A stretch of DNA of 64,000 bases from Syntrophobacterales bacterium (GCA_019429105.1 JAHYJE010000011.1:1-64000), one strand, 5' to 3'; numbered from the stretch's first letter, positions 17,664 through 28,209 are shown. Notes: a model not told the origin generated them from the letters alone. Numbers and translations are program-made.

Positions 17664-19016
17664 TCAAGCATCTTTACGACCCCTGGTCATTAATTTCAGT
17701 TTCTGGTAAGCGGCAAGGGTAAACGACTGATTCCTGCAGGGAAGCAAGGTGTTGTTTTGAAAAAGTGGTTCCGCTGCGATCGGGTCGGGGGAAGCGGCCA
17801 CGGCCTCGCCCCAGAGTCCGGTGCCGGGAATCGGCGAATATTCTGCCAGAATTGGCCGCGCCCCGAACGATTGCACGTATTGGATGCTTTCGGCAACCTC
17901 TTCGGCCGACTGGCCGGGGAGGTTGCAGAGAATGTATATCCCGATGTCGGAGGGTGAATAGCCCCCTTTTTGAAGATTTTTCACGGCCTCCCGCAGATCT
18001 TCGTTACTGACCTTGCCGCCCGTTATTTTCTGCCGAAGCAGATCGGAGGTTTCAAAGCCGAAGCGGAGTGTTTTAAAGCCGGCCTTATACATGAGCCTGC
18101 TTATTTCCGGGGTCACTTCTCGCAGATGCAGTCCGTTCGGACAATGGAAATGGAGCGGCAGCTTTCTTCGGATTAACTCTTTTAAAAGCGGCGCTGCCAT
18201 TTCTTGCGAATTCACCAGCAGGGCGTCGTCATAAAAGGAAAAATTTCTTGTTCCATAACGCCGATGCCAGAACTCTATCTCCGCGGCGACAAGGAGCGGG
18301 TCTCTTCTGCGGAAGCCCGGGTACAGCAGATGCGAGGCGCAATAACTGCAGCGGCAGGGACAGCCGCGCGAGGTCAGGATCGGCAAGCTGGCAGGGTTGC
18401 AAAGGAGGTCGAAGGCCGGGTAGGGGTGTGAGTCGAGATTGCCGGGGTCGGGAAGGAATTGCATATCTATTTTTAAAAGGTCTTTTAAAAGTCCGGGCAG
18501 GGTTGCCTCGCCCGCCCCGGGGAGACAGAAATCCGCCCCCGCTTGCGCTGCATGTTGCGGGCAAAGGGAGACGTAATTGCCGCCGATAACAACGGGAACG
18601 CCCGGGAAAACCTGCTTCACGCAGGGGATTACGGCAAACAGGCCGGGATACCAGTAAGTCATCATCGTCGTTATCATGATGATGTCCGGACGGGGGAGCT
18701 GGCGCAGTTTTTTCAGGAAGATTTCGGGGGGCAGGCCAAAACGGTGATAATTTCTCGGGATCATCCGCAGTGGCAAAGGTTTGATGATACGCTCCCGGGA
18801 ATATGTCCCCGCGCCGTCGGCTCTTATTTTCCCTGGGTAAATTGCACTTTCGGGGCGCAGCTCCGGATCGTCTTCAAGGCAGTCGATAAACGAGACGGCA
18901 ATCCCGTTTATCCGCAGCAGGGAGGCTATGGACAAAAGTCCCAGTGGCTTATACCAGAGGTTGTACGCGGAGAAATCATAAATCCACGGGTTGATAAGCA
19001 GCGCCTGATATTTCAT
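17664..19016 (-). CDS. B12-binding-domain radical SAM protein
   Basis: The N-terminal region resembles a cobalamin-binding fold (LLINPWIYDF, YKPLGLLSIASLLR, VIGGNYVSLCP). The radical SAM cluster is in TSRGCPCRCSYCASHLL, which contains C-x3-C-x2-C. LRFGFETSDLLRQ and DIGIYILCNLPGQSAEEV are typical of the B12-radical SAM group with an elongator-like SAM core. The substrate is unknown; such enzymes are often methyltransferases or make unusual C-C or C-S bonds. ATG 19016 is chosen because the family sequence starts there; a TTG at 19052 is an alternative. No linked pathway gene is seen. Confidence 0.85.
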   Translation of the reverse strand: MKYQALLINPWIYDFSAYNLWYKPLGLLSIASLLRINGIAVSFIDCLEDDPELRPESAIYPGKIRADGAGTYSRERIIKPLPLRMIPRNYHRFGLPPEIFLKKLRQLPRPDIIMITTMMTYWYPGLFAVIPCVKQVFPGVPVVIGGNYVSLCPQHAAQAGADFCLPGAGEATLPGLLKDLLKIDMQFLPDPGNLDSHPYPAFDLLCNPASLPILTSRGCPCRCSYCASHLLYPGFRRRDPLLVAAEIEFWHRRYGTRNFSFYDDALLVNSQEMAAPLLKELIRRKLPLHFHCPNGLHLREVTPEISRLMYKAGFKTLRFGFETSDLLRQKITGGKVSNEDLREAVKNLQKGGYSPSDIGIYILCNLPGQSAEEVAESIQYVQSFGARPILAEYSPIPGTGLWGEAVAASPDPIAAEPLFQNNTLLPCRNQSFTLAAYQKLKLMTRGRKDA

Positions 19017-19086
19017 AACTCGCTTGCTAACACAGAAGCGTTTCTGCTGCAATAACCGGAGGGCAGTTTCTTTGTGGATTCAGGTG

Positions 19087-21669
19087 CTATATTCGATCTT
19101 CGCAAGCGCCGGAAGCGATGCAATCAACGACGATATTCCTTCCGTCTGTCGTTATCCGGACGGCGCCGTCTTCGTCAGTGCGATACAAATCGGCGTTTAT
19201 CTGCCGATATTTTTCCAGCGTTTCCGGGTGGGGAAAACCGAAGAGATTTTTATAACCGCAACTGACAATGGCGATTTTGGGCGCAACCCTCTCGAGAAAG
19301 GGGATGCTGCTGGAGAAGCGGCTTCCGTGATGGGGAACAATCAGCGCATCGCTTTGCAAATCAAGGCCTGATTCGACCAGCTTCTTTTCGGAGACCTTGG
19401 AGATGTCCGAGGGCAGGAGAATGCTCCGTTTCCCCAGGGAAAATTTTATTGTGAGAGCGTGGTCGTTTGTCCCGGTAGGATAAGCTCGCTCTTTAGTCTC
19501 CTCGGCAATAAAGGGGAGGGGAGTCGGAGGGGAGGCGGGCGGGTTCATAATCAGGATGCGAACGCCGGAGAAGTCAATCTCGGGCAGCCCGCTTGCCATA
19601 ATTCTGTGGGTTATTCCCTTTTTCCCGACAATATCCAGAAAGGAACGGTATTGAGCGGTTGCCGCTTCATCGCCGCTGCTCCAGACCTCGTTTACACGGA
19701 AATTCTCCAAGATGAATAAAAGACCGTTGAGGTGGTCGGAATCGGGATGCGTCAGCACAACGGCGTCTATCTTTGTTATCCTTTCGCGGAGGAGATAGGG
19801 CGCCACTACAAGTTTTCCGATGTCGAAGCTCTCGTCGAAAAAACCGCCCCCATCCACAAGCATGCTTTTTCCGCCGGGAAACCTCACCAGGATGCTGCTC
19901 CCCTGACCGACATCGATGGCTGTCACCGAAAGGTCAGTCTGATGGGCGTTGCTTAAATAGTGATATGTCCAGGTTGAAACAAGGAACAGAACTACGACAA
20001 GCGGGGTCGCGATGAAAAAAAATCTGCCGGTCGGACTTATTTTCTGCACCGCTGTTTTGGAAAAGCGGTGCAGGGCCAGACCCGACCAGATAAGCAATGC
20101 GTACCAAGCCGACACCTCTAAAATGGTTGGGGTGGAAACAATGAGGGAAGCCCAGGGAAGGGCGGCAAAACGATCAACGAAAAAGAGCGAGATTTTAACG
20201 AGCAGCTCCGTCAGACCCACCACCAGACCGGCCAGGGAGGAAGAGAGCGGCGCGGCAAGGACAATGGCCAGGGAGACAGGAATCGCCAGCACCCCGAGAA
20301 TCGGGACGCAGATCATGTTGGCGGCAAGGCCGACAAGTGGAATCCGGTTGAAATAGAAGATAATCAGGGGCAGCGTTCCCAGGGTCGCTGTCAGCGATAC
20401 GAGAAAAAAGATGACAATTCCCCGGACGGACAGCTTGATGATGTAGATCATTCTCGTTTTTATATTGGCAAAGGCTTCTTTTGCCGGGGGCGGCGGCAGA
20501 ATATTCATGAATTCAGGCATGAAAAAGATCAGCGCGGCGACCGCGGCGAACGAAAGCTGAAAGGAAATGTCGAAGAGCGAAGAGGGGGCAAGGATTAAAA
20601 TCAGAAAGGCGGCAAAAGCGAGAATGTTGAAGAGGTCGCCCTCCCGGTCGAGCAAAAGCGCCGTCAAAAAAACCGTAAACATGATCGTCGCGCGCAGCAC
20701 CGAGATTCCGGCGCCGGCAACTCCGGTGTAGAAAACAACAACGAAGATGGCAATAATTACAGATAATTTAGCGACGTTTCCCCTCAGGAGGATGTACTCC
20801 GCCTTCAGCAGCAGGCGCGCCAGAAAAAGGGCAAAGGCGGCGACAATCCCGATGTTGAATCCGGAGATGGCGATAATATGGGTAAGCCCGGTCTTGTTGA
20901 ACTTTTCCATCGTTTCTCTGGGGATGGATTTCTGATCGCCGAGGATCATCGCCTGAATGATGCTTCCCTCCGTGCCGGGCGATTTTTCGGAGATGGTGCG
21001 GCGGATCAGCTCCCGAAAACCCTCCAGCTTTGCCTTCAGCGGGTTCCCTTGGTCGCGGCGCAGGACAACAAAGGAAATATTGTCATTGAGAAAACCCCTG
21101 ACGAGGATGCCCCGCAGGCGCAGATACCTTTCGTAATCGAAGGCGCCGGGATTCCTGAAACTACGGGGAATTTTAAGGCGAGCATGAAAACGGATGAAAT
21201 CACCGTAGCGAAACGGGTTTTCTCCGCGGATACTCAGCAGCACAGAACCTGAGGCGGGGATGTAGCTCCTGTCCTTTAGAATGCGGGAGATGGAAACGAC
21301 CAGATCGGTCTTCTCCGGAGAACTCAAGGGATTCTCGGAGACGATTCCCTCCGCGGTCAGCGGACGGTCTTCGATGAAATGGACAATGTGGTTTTTCGGC
21401 AACGGCGGATAAAGATAGAGACTGATCAGCAGGATTCCCAGCAAAAAAACACAAAGCAGCAAGGAAGTCAGGACGATGGCAGACCGATTGAAAAAATGCA
21501 AACAGAAGCGGATTTTTTCAAGAGATGGTTGGCGGTGTTCGTAAAGGACGGTCGCGACGAGCAGCAAAACAAGAGAGGCAAGAACGGGAAAAACCGGAAT
21601 AATCCAGATGCTTCCGCACGAAATGCCTGCCATCAGCGCCGCCGTCATGGCAACAAAGGGTCTTCGCAT
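19087..21669 (-). CDS. comEC: DNA internalisation competence protein ComEC/Rec2
   Basis: Inner-membrane channel for single-stranded DNA uptake during natural transformation. The N-terminal DUF4131 region (about residues 30-200) with early membrane helices is followed by the polytopic Competence domain ([21 protein letters not shown]) at about residues 240-510. A C-terminal metallo-beta-lactamase domain from about residue 585 includes [33 protein letters not shown] and LIVPHHGS. At about 860 residues it is full length. The start is set at ATG 21669 after AAAGAGG; TTG 21690 is possible. Other competence genes are absent here. Confidence 0.93.
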   Translation of the reverse strand: MRRPFVAMTAALMAGISCGSIWIIPVFPVLASLVLLLVATVLYEHRQPSLEKIRFCLHFFNRSAIVLTSLLLCVFLLGILLISLYLYPPLPKNHIVHFIEDRPLTAEGIVSENPLSSPEKTDLVVSISRILKDRSYIPASGSVLLSIRGENPFRYGDFIRFHARLKIPRSFRNPGAFDYERYLRLRGILVRGFLNDNISFVVLRRDQGNPLKAKLEGFRELIRRTISEKSPGTEGSIIQAMILGDQKSIPRETMEKFNKTGLTHIIAISGFNIGIVAAFALFLARLLLKAEYILLRGNVAKLSVIIAIFVVVFYTGVAGAGISVLRATIMFTVFLTALLLDREGDLFNILAFAAFLILILAPSSLFDISFQLSFAAVAALIFFMPEFMNILPPPPAKEAFANIKTRMIYIIKLSVRGIVIFFLVSLTATLGTLPLIIFYFNRIPLVGLAANMICVPILGVLAIPVSLAIVLAAPLSSSLAGLVVGLTELLVKISLFFVDRFAALPWASLIVSTPTILEVSAWYALLIWSGLALHRFSKTAVQKISPTGRFFFIATPLVVVLFLVSTWTYHYLSNAHQTDLSVTAIDVGQGSSILVRFPGGKSMLVDGGGFFDESFDIGKLVVAPYLLRERITKIDAVVLTHPDSDHLNGLLFILENFRVNEVWSSGDEAATAQYRSFLDIVGKKGITHRIMASGLPEIDFSGVRILIMNPPASPPTPLPFIAEETKERAYPTGTNDHALTIKFSLGKRSILLPSDISKVSEKKLVESGLDLQSDALIVPHHGSRFSSSIPFLERVAPKIAIVSCGYKNLFGFPHPETLEKYRQINADLYRTDEDGAVRITTDGRNIVVDCIASGACEDRI

Positions 21670-21951
21670 GCCTCTTTCGCCTTTATCCAAAGGAAGGCCG
21701 GCCCGGGTGATTATTAAAAAGGAGGATAACCGGCGAATGCAAGATAGGAGGTACGCGAGCGACTGTCAATAGAAAAATGCAGACGCTGTCAAACGTCCGG
21801 CCTCTGAGAATCGGGACACTACAATCCATCATTCGTCAATCGGGTATTTTAAGGAGTGAATTTGAATCTTTGATTTCAAGCGGGAAACGCATGGAATAAT
21901 TGCTTGCATTTTTAGATAACGCCTTGTAAAGTCACCAATCGGAGGTAAATT

Positions 21952-22188
21952 ATGCAAACAGCAGTCACAAAACGGGGACAGACGGTCATCCCGGCGGCGA
22001 TCCGGAAGCGCCATCAGATCAGTGGAGGGGCCCGTCTGGTCTGGCTGGACGACGGGGAGACGATCCGCATAGTCCCGACACCGGCGGACCCGATTGCCTC
22101 GCTGCGGGGCCGGGGTCGGGGGGAGAACCTGACCATACGCCTGCTGAAGGAGCGTCGTGCGGACGGCAAGCGCGAAGCAAGGGGTTGA
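21952..22188 (+). CDS. AbrB/SpoVT-type antitoxin (VapB-like)
   Basis: A 78-residue protein with the swapped-hairpin AbrB fold: TAVTKRGQTVIPAAIRKRHQ at residues 3-22, then ARLVWLDDGETIRIVP. It lies one base before a PIN-domain toxin gene on the same strand, so it is the cognate antitoxin, expected to bind the toxin and its own promoter. CGGAGG lies 7 nt upstream of the ATG. The C-terminal tail (about residues 48-78) is positively charged and is probably the toxin-binding part. Confidence 0.85.
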   Translation: MQTAVTKRGQTVIPAAIRKRHQISGGARLVWLDDGETIRIVPTPADPIASLRGRGRGENLTIRLLKERRADGKREARG

Positions 22189-22189
22189 C

Positions 22190-22612
22190 ATGGCCAAGCC
22201 GACCGCAGCCGGCACCATCTATCTCCTCGATACCTCGGCGCTCTTGACCTTCATCGAGGATGAACCGGGCAGCGACCGGGTAGAGGAGATACTGAAGGAC
22301 GCCGCCATTCTCATGCCCTGGCCGGTTCTCATGGAGACCTACTACATCACTTTTCAGGAGAAGGGCCGCGCCGAAGCGGACCGTCGCTACGCCCTGATCC
22401 GTCAACTGCGTGCGGAAATCCTCTGGGCCATGGATGAGCCGATCCTGCTGACCGCGGCCCGTCTCAAGGCGGAGCATCATGTTTCGCTGGCCGATGCCGT
22501 GGTGGCCGCCTTTGCCATTCGGAACAATGCGGTACTGATCCACAAGGACCCTGAATTCGACGCCCTCGCCGGTCTCTTGCCAATGGAGGCGCTGCCCTAC
22601 AAGGCGAAATGA
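22190..22612 (+). CDS. vapC: PIN-domain toxin, VapC type
   Basis: A 140-residue PIN ribonuclease. The acidic residues of the metal site are visible in LLDTSALLTFIEDE, in the Glu of PVLMETYYIT, in SLADAVVAAFAI and in IHKDPEFDAL. The start at ATG 22190 follows the antitoxin stop directly, with AGGGG upstream. VapC toxins cleave tRNA or rRNA when freed from the antitoxin. The frame extends upstream to 22157, but that part lies inside the antitoxin gene. Confidence 0.88.
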   Translation: MAKPTAAGTIYLLDTSALLTFIEDEPGSDRVEEILKDAAILMPWPVLMETYYITFQEKGRAEADRRYALIRQLRAEILWAMDEPILLTAARLKAEHHVSLADAVVAAFAIRNNAVLIHKDPEFDALAGLLPMEALPYKAK

Positions 22613-22640
22613 GAACACGCTTACCCGGTGTAAGCTTCTC
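22611..22640 (+). terminator. possible weak terminator after vapC
   Basis: GAGAA-CAC-GCTTAC-CCGGT-GTAAGC-TTCTC forms an 11-bp hairpin interrupted by a 3-nt bulge. It overlaps the vapC stop and has no U-run, so termination is uncertain. Confidence 0.3.
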
Positions 22641-22817
22641 CATTATCTGGACATAAATTTTCAGTATATTTGAGAGCAACATCTGGATTTTCACACTGCA
22701 TGAGATCGGGTAAAAGGTGAACAAGAAATCGGGGCCAAGCATTCCCAGCCCCGAAGAGGTTTAGAAGGCATTTAAATCCATGCCGTATTGAAGGACCCAG
22801 GTGCAAGGAGATTAATT

Positions 22818-23699
22818 ATGGAAATAAGCTCACGTTTCGTTGGCGCTGTCCTCAAACCACTGGAAACTGAGATTACCTGGCGGCAGACGACAAATTATGC
22901 CGCCGCGGTGGGCGATGTCAACCCCCGCTATCTGGACGATGAGAGGCCCGGAGGCATCGTGGCCCCGCCGATGTTCTGCGTGGCAATCACCTGGCCGATC
23001 TCCGAGCGAATCCGGGAATATCTGGACATCCCCGATTTTCCCTATGAAGTTCTGCTGTCGCAGGTGCATTATACGGAACATCTCCAGCTTTATCGTCTGG
23101 TCTTGCCGGGAGACCGCCTTTCCATAAAGGGGAGACTGGCGGCCATAATCCCGCACAAGGCGGGCGTCTTGATGGTTTTGCGCTACGACGCTTATGACGA
23201 GAGGGACAAGCTTGTCTTTACGGAGCATTTGGGGGCGCTGATGCGGGGAGCGCTCTGCCCTGATGGAGGCGCTGGCGCAGATCAACTCCCTGAAATTGCT
23301 GTAAATGACGGAAATCCCTCGCTGCTCTGGGAAACGATTATCCCCGTGTCGAAAGAAGCTCCGTTCATTTACGATGGCTGCACGAACATCTGTTTCCCGA
23401 TCCACACCTCCGTCAAGTTTGCCCGCCAGGTTGGCCTGCCCGGCATCATCTATCAGGGAACTGCGACGCTGGCGCTGGGGGTGCGCGAGGTTATAGACAG
23501 GGAATGCGGCGGCGACCCCGCACGGGTAAAAGCCATAGCCTGCCGCTTTACCGGGATGGTTTTGCCGGGAAACGAAATATGCGTGCAGGCGGTCGGCCGC
23601 CTCCGCAAGGGAGAGGATGTAACTGTTTTCTTTAACATAATTAATTCCGAGGGTAAAAAGGCCGTAAGCGGCGGCGTTATCTCTTTCGCCTCACGGTGA
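22818..23699 (+). CDS. double hot-dog MaoC-like / FAS1-type dehydratase
   Basis: A 293-residue protein with two hot-dog halves. The N-terminal half (ITWRQTTNYAAAVGDVNPRY, then GGIVAPPMFCVAITWPI) resembles FAS1_dehydratase domains. The C-terminal half (PIHTSVKFARQVGLPGIIYQ, then GTATLALGVREVI) resembles MaoC hydratases. It probably hydrates or dehydrates a 3-hydroxyacyl or enoyl thioester. AAGGAG is 8 nt before ATG 22818. The acyl-CoA synthetase gene follows after 67 nt, suggesting that the two act on one acyl-CoA substrate. Confidence 0.8.
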   Translation: MEISSRFVGAVLKPLETEITWRQTTNYAAAVGDVNPRYLDDERPGGIVAPPMFCVAITWPISERIREYLDIPDFPYEVLLSQVHYTEHLQLYRLVLPGDRLSIKGRLAAIIPHKAGVLMVLRYDAYDERDKLVFTEHLGALMRGALCPDGGAGADQLPEIAVNDGNPSLLWETIIPVSKEAPFIYDGCTNICFPIHTSVKFARQVGLPGIIYQGTATLALGVREVIDRECGGDPARVKAIACRFTGMVLPGNEICVQAVGRLRKGEDVTVFFNIINSEGKKAVSGGVISFASR

Positions 23700-23766
23700 A
23701 GAGCAAAAAAGCGGCAGACAAGAATTATCCGGACAGGCGCCTATCAAACGAACGGAGGAAACACTT

Positions 23767-25350
23767 ATGAGCTGGCAGGATTTGAATTTGACTTGGCATT
23801 ACGTGGAAAAATGGGCAGGGGAAAGGCCTGTGGCCGAGGCGCTAATCTACGAAGAGGAACGGCTGACCTGGGCTGATTTCAAGAAAAGGATGGACCAGAT
23901 CGCCCGCGCCTATCTGGAAATCGGTTTGCAGAAGGGCGAGCGGGTTGCGCTGCTTGCCGCTGCCCGCAATGAGTTTCCGTTAAGTTATATGGCGGCGGGC
24001 AAGGTAGGGGCAATCTGGCTGGGGTTGAATCCGAAGCTTACCATAGACGAGCTGCGCTACCAGATTGGCGACTCCAAACCGTCTGTTCTAATGGCGGTTC
24101 GGTCATTTCTTGGCGCCGATCTGGGAGATAAAATTACTGCCCTGAGGCAGGAATTTCCTTTCATCAAAAAGGTGCTTGTGATTGGCGAGCCGCTTGAGGG
24201 CGCCGATAATTTTACTGACTTTGTAAACAGACCCCGGCCGGAGTTTGACGCCCTCCTGACAAAACGCGCCGCGGAGGTTGGTCCTGACGACGAGGCGCTC
24301 CTTCTGTACACATCCGGTTCTACCGGGAAACCAAAGGGGGTTCTCCACACCCACGCAGGAATAGTTGAAAACATCAAGGTGGAGGTTTTAAAGTTCGGTG
24401 TGGATAACGAAGCCCGCTGTCTCCTCCATTTTCCGATAAACCACGTCGCGGCGGATACCGAGATTGCCTTTGCCTCGATAATGAAAGGCGGCGCCATTGT
24501 TCATATGGAGCAGTTTGATCCGGTCGGCACTCTGAAGACCATCGAAAAGGAGAAGATTACGCTCTGGGGGCAGGTGCCGGTTATGTTTCTGTTAGAGATG
24601 AAGCAGCCGGAGTTTTTTCAAACCAATTTCAGCAGTTTGAAGGCGATTGTCTTTTCCGGCGCCGCCGCCCCGAAGATTATGCTCGAACTGCTTTCCGGAA
24701 TCTGCAAGAATGCCGGCGCCGCTCTGCTCACCGGCTATGGCAGCACTGAGGTTTGCGGGTTTGTCACCTACTCCGAAAAAGGGGATGACCTGGAAACCCT
24801 GCTTACTACTGCGGGAAAGATTGCGCCGCCGTTCGAATTGAAGATCGTTGATGAAAACCGCAAGGAGCTGCCGGACTCTCAGATCGGAGAGATCGCCCTC
24901 CGGGGGCCTTCGATATTCAAGCGTTATCTCAACAAACCGGAGATGACGGCGGAGGTGCTCGACCAAGACGGCTGGTTCTATACCTCCGATCTGGCAAGCA
25001 GGGATGCCCGCGGCTATATATCCATTACCGGGCGAAAATCGGAGATGTTCAAGACCGGCGGAGAAAATGTTTATCCCCGCGAGATAGAGGAGGTTCTGGA
25101 AACCAGTCCGGGGGTGTTGTTTGCCGCCGTAATCGGGGTTCCCGATGAGCTGTACCAGGAAGTCGGCTGGGCCTGGATAATGCAGATGCCGGGGCAGGAA
25201 GCCTCCGAAGAAGAGCTGCGGGAGCTGTGCCGCTCCCGGCTCGCCAACTTCAAAATTCCGAAGAAATTTTTCATCCGTCCGCTTCTGCCGCTGCTGGCGA
25301 GCGGCAAGGTGAACAAACTTGCGTTGCAGGAAGAGTTAAAGGATAAATAA
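23767..25350 (+). CDS. AMP-forming acyl-CoA synthetase
   Basis: Adenylate-forming enzyme that activates a carboxylic acid to its CoA thioester. The P-loop LLLYTSGSTGKPKGVLHTHAG spans about residues 178-198, TGYGSTEVCGFV about 318-329, YTSDLASRD about 407-415, and the hinge and C-terminal GRKSEMFKTGGENVYPREIE about 425-445; the catalytic Lys is in SGKVNKLAL near the end. The 527-residue length is normal. The substrate is not readable; a medium- or long-chain or aromatic acid is plausible in a syntrophic-type anaerobe. It is 10 nt upstream of purB. Confidence 0.88.
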   Translation: MSWQDLNLTWHYVEKWAGERPVAEALIYEEERLTWADFKKRMDQIARAYLEIGLQKGERVALLAAARNEFPLSYMAAGKVGAIWLGLNPKLTIDELRYQIGDSKPSVLMAVRSFLGADLGDKITALRQEFPFIKKVLVIGEPLEGADNFTDFVNRPRPEFDALLTKRAAEVGPDDEALLLYTSGSTGKPKGVLHTHAGIVENIKVEVLKFGVDNEARCLLHFPINHVAADTEIAFASIMKGGAIVHMEQFDPVGTLKTIEKEKITLWGQVPVMFLLEMKQPEFFQTNFSSLKAIVFSGAAAPKIMLELLSGICKNAGAALLTGYGSTEVCGFVTYSEKGDDLETLLTTAGKIAPPFELKIVDENRKELPDSQIGEIALRGPSIFKRYLNKPEMTAEVLDQDGWFYTSDLASRDARGYISITGRKSEMFKTGGENVYPREIEEVLETSPGVLFAAVIGVPDELYQEVGWAWIMQMPGQEASEEELRELCRSRLANFKIPKKFFIRPLLPLLASGKVNKLALQEELKDK

Positions 25351-25360
25351 GGAGGATAAA

Positions 25361-26665
25361 GTGATACCGAGGTATTCACGGGAAAAAATGGAGGCGATCT
25401 GGAGTTCGCAGAACCGGTTTCAGAAATGGCTGGATATCGAGATTCTGGCCTGCGAGGCTATGGCAGAAAGGGGTGAAATTCCCCCGGAGGCGCTGAAAAA
25501 CATCAAGGAGCGGGCCGGTTTCGATATTGAACGGATTGACGAGATTGAAAAAACTACCAAACACGATGTGATCGCCTTTTTAACATCCGTATCGGAGAAG
25601 GTTGGCCCGGATAGCAGGTTTATCCATCGCGGCATGACCTCGTCGGATGTGCTTGACACCTCCCTGGCGCTTTTGTTGCGCGAGGCGGTAGAGCTGCTGA
25701 TCGAAGATGTTGACCTGCTGCTCGGCGCGCTGAAAAAAAAGGCGTTTGCCCACCGCCGGACGCTGATGATTGGCCGATCTCATGGAATCCACGCGGAGCC
25801 GATAACCTTTGGTCTGAAGCTTGCCGTCTGGCACGCCGAGATGGAGCGCAACCGCGAACGACTCGTCCGGGCGAAAGAGACGATCAGCGCCGGCAAGATT
25901 TCCGGCGCCGTCGGCACGTTTTCCTTCATTGATCCCTCTATTGAGGAGTATGTCTGTAAAAAAGCGGGGTTGAAACCGGCGCCCGCCTCCTCGCAGATCG
26001 TCCAGCGGGATCGCCATGCGGAATATTTCACGACGCTGGCGATTGTGGCGTCCTCGCTTGACAAATTCGCCCAGGAGATCCGGCTTTTGCAGCGGACGGA
26101 GGTGCGGGAGGCGGAGGAGTATTTTTCGCCGGGGCAGAAGGGTTCATCCGCGATGCCGCACAAACGCAACCCGGTGCTTTCGGAAAATATCTCCGGTCTG
26201 GCGCGCCTGATGCGCTCCTATGCGGCGGCCGCCCTCGAGGATGTCGCCCTCTGGCATGAACGGGATATCAGCCACTCCTCCGTTGAACGGGTGATCGGCC
26301 CCGACGCGACAATCCTGCTCGATTTCATGCTGTCGCGTTTCACCGGGCTCATCGAGAGGCTGGTCGTCTATCCGGAGCGGATGCTGGCCAACCTCAACAT
26401 GACGAAGGGGGTTATTTTCTCCCAGATGGTGTTGCTGAAACTGATCGAGAGGGGGATCACGCGGGAAAACGCCTACGCGATCGTCCAGCGCAATGCGATG
26501 AAATCATGGGAAAACGGCGTCGAATTCAAGGAGCTGCTCCTCCAGGACGAGGAGGTCGTCTCCCGCATCGCCAAAGCCGATCTCGCAGAGGCGTTCGATG
26601 TGCAAAATTTCATCCGGCAGGTCGATTTTATCTTCGCCCGCGTCTTCGGTCCCGAGGCAGGCTGA
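25361..26665 (+). CDS. purB: adenylosuccinate lyase
   Basis: Cleaves SAICAR and adenylosuccinate in purine synthesis. The fumarase/aspartase-superfamily signature GSSAMPHKRNP is seen, along with HRGMTSSDVLDTSLAL and IGRSHGIHAEPITFGLKL. At 434 residues it is of the Bacillus/Thermotoga size class. The start is GTG 25361 with GGAGGA upstream. It lies close behind the acyl-CoA synthetase, and a PurF-like gene follows after 113 nt. Confidence 0.95.
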   Translation: MIPRYSREKMEAIWSSQNRFQKWLDIEILACEAMAERGEIPPEALKNIKERAGFDIERIDEIEKTTKHDVIAFLTSVSEKVGPDSRFIHRGMTSSDVLDTSLALLLREAVELLIEDVDLLLGALKKKAFAHRRTLMIGRSHGIHAEPITFGLKLAVWHAEMERNRERLVRAKETISAGKISGAVGTFSFIDPSIEEYVCKKAGLKPAPASSQIVQRDRHAEYFTTLAIVASSLDKFAQEIRLLQRTEVREAEEYFSPGQKGSSAMPHKRNPVLSENISGLARLMRSYAAAALEDVALWHERDISHSSVERVIGPDATILLDFMLSRFTGLIERLVVYPERMLANLNMTKGVIFSQMVLLKLIERGITRENAYAIVQRNAMKSWENGVEFKELLLQDEEVVSRIAKADLAEAFDVQNFIRQVDFIFARVFGPEAG

Positions 26666-26778
26666 TTGCCGGGCAAGAAAAATTGTTGTTGGTTATCAGT
26701 CTCATCAGGTTGATGTTTTGTGGGTAGCCACAGAGGGCGCGGAGTTGGGGAGATTTCTGAAAAAAAGGAGAGAAGATT

Positions 26779-28182
26779 ATGGGCGGTTTTTTCGGTACGA
26801 TTTCAACATCCGACTGTGTCGATGACTTATTCTACGGAACAGATTACAATTCTCACCTTGGCACAAAGAAGGGGGGGATGGCGGTCAGAAATTCCGAGGA
26901 ATTTAAAAGGAAAATCCATAACCTGGAAAGCTCCTATTTCAGAACAAAATTCGAGCCGGAACTCCCTCAACTGCATGGCAACAGCGGCATCGGCATTATC
27001 AGTGATACGGAGGCGCAGCCGATCATGATCAAATCCCATCTCGGGGAATTTGCCATTGTCACGGTCAGCAAGATACACAATATCGAGGAGCTTACCGTAA
27101 GGGCGCTGAAGAAATACAGACATTTTTCGGAAACCATCGATGGCGAAACCAACCCCTCAGAACTGATCGCCATGTTGATAGATGAAGAAGATTCGTATGA
27201 AAGGGGCATAGAAAATGTTTTTGAAAATGTAAAAGGGTCCTGTTCACTGTTGCTGCTGACGGAGAAAGGGTTGTTTGCAGCAAGGGACAAACTGGGGAGA
27301 ACCCCTGTGGTCATAGGGAAAAAGACCGGGGCATTTGCGGTAAGCTCGGAATCAAGTTCTTTTTGCAACCTTGGCTACGAAACGGAGAAGTTCCTGGGGC
27401 CGGGTGAAATCGTCTTTATCACTGCCGATGGATACGAGCAGCGTCGGAAGCCCAATGACAAGATGCAGGTGTGTGCTTTTCTGTGGGTTTATTACGGTTA
27501 TCCCAGCTCTGATTACGAAAACATCAATGTCGAAGAATGCCGGTACCGATGTGGAGCGGCACTGGCAAAAAATGACGATGTCCTTGCCGATTTTGTCTCG
27601 GGCATTCCTGATTCCGGAGTTGCTCATGCGATTGGCTATTCGATAGAGAAACAAATCCCCTATAAACGGGCTTACGTAAAATATACGCCAACATGGCCGC
27701 GAAGCTTCATGCCGCAAAACCAGGCGATGAGAGACCTGGTGGCGAAAATGAAACTGATCCCGATAAAAACGCTGATAAACGGAAAAAGGATTGTCTTCTG
27801 CGACGATTCAATTGTCAGGGGGACTCAGTTAAAAGACAACGTCAGGATATTATACGACTATGGCGCTGAAGAAGTCCACATCCGCCCTGCCTGCCCCGCC
27901 CTCATTTTTCCTTGCCTTTTCCTTAATTTCTCCCGGTCGCGCTCGACGCTTGACCTTGCCGGGCGCAAAGCGATAATGGACATTGAGGGCGCCGAAGCAA
28001 GCCATCTGGATGAGTATGCAAAAGCAGGAACAGACCGTTATCAGCAAATGATTGAAAAAATCAGGCAAAATATTGGCGTAACTACGCTAAAGTACCAGAA
28101 GCTTGGCGATCTTGTAGAAGCTATCGGCCTGCCAAAGGAAAGAATTTGCACCCATTGCTGGGACGGCTCAAGTTATTTCTGA
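26779..28182 (+). CDS. amidophosphoribosyltransferase-like protein lacking the catalytic Cys
   Basis: The protein has a class II glutamine amidotransferase-like N-terminus and a PurF-type phosphoribosyltransferase domain. The PRPP motif IVFCDDSIVRGTQ (about residues 337-349) and the C-terminal CTHCWDG match PurF. The mature N-terminal Cys nucleophile of PurF (MCGI) is replaced: the protein begins MGGFFGTIS. Without that Cys, glutamine hydrolysis by the standard mechanism cannot occur, so it may use free ammonia or have a different role. Similar MGGFFG proteins are known to me in other anaerobes. The 467-residue length is normal, and AGGAGA precedes ATG 26779. It follows purB, so a purine role is likely. 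A terminator lies just behind it. Confidence 0.8.
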   Translation: MGGFFGTISTSDCVDDLFYGTDYNSHLGTKKGGMAVRNSEEFKRKIHNLESSYFRTKFEPELPQLHGNSGIGIISDTEAQPIMIKSHLGEFAIVTVSKIHNIEELTVRALKKYRHFSETIDGETNPSELIAMLIDEEDSYERGIENVFENVKGSCSLLLLTEKGLFAARDKLGRTPVVIGKKTGAFAVSSESSSFCNLGYETEKFLGPGEIVFITADGYEQRRKPNDKMQVCAFLWVYYGYPSSDYENINVEECRYRCGAALAKNDDVLADFVSGIPDSGVAHAIGYSIEKQIPYKRAYVKYTPTWPRSFMPQNQAMRDLVAKMKLIPIKTLINGKRIVFCDDSIVRGTQLKDNVRILYDYGAEEVHIRPACPALIFPCLFLNFSRSRSTLDLAGRKAIMDIEGAEASHLDEYAKAGTDRYQQMIEKIRQNIGVTTLKYQKLGDLVEAIGLPKERICTHCWDGSSYF

Positions 28183-28209
28183 GGCTGTCTTACTTCTGCT
28201 TATCAGGTT

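Noticed and set aside
17416-17667. 83-codon minus-strand ORF between the phoH operon and the radical SAM gene
   Set aside because: No motif and poor coding character; the nearby GGCGC-TGAA-GCGCC hairpin lacks a T-run.
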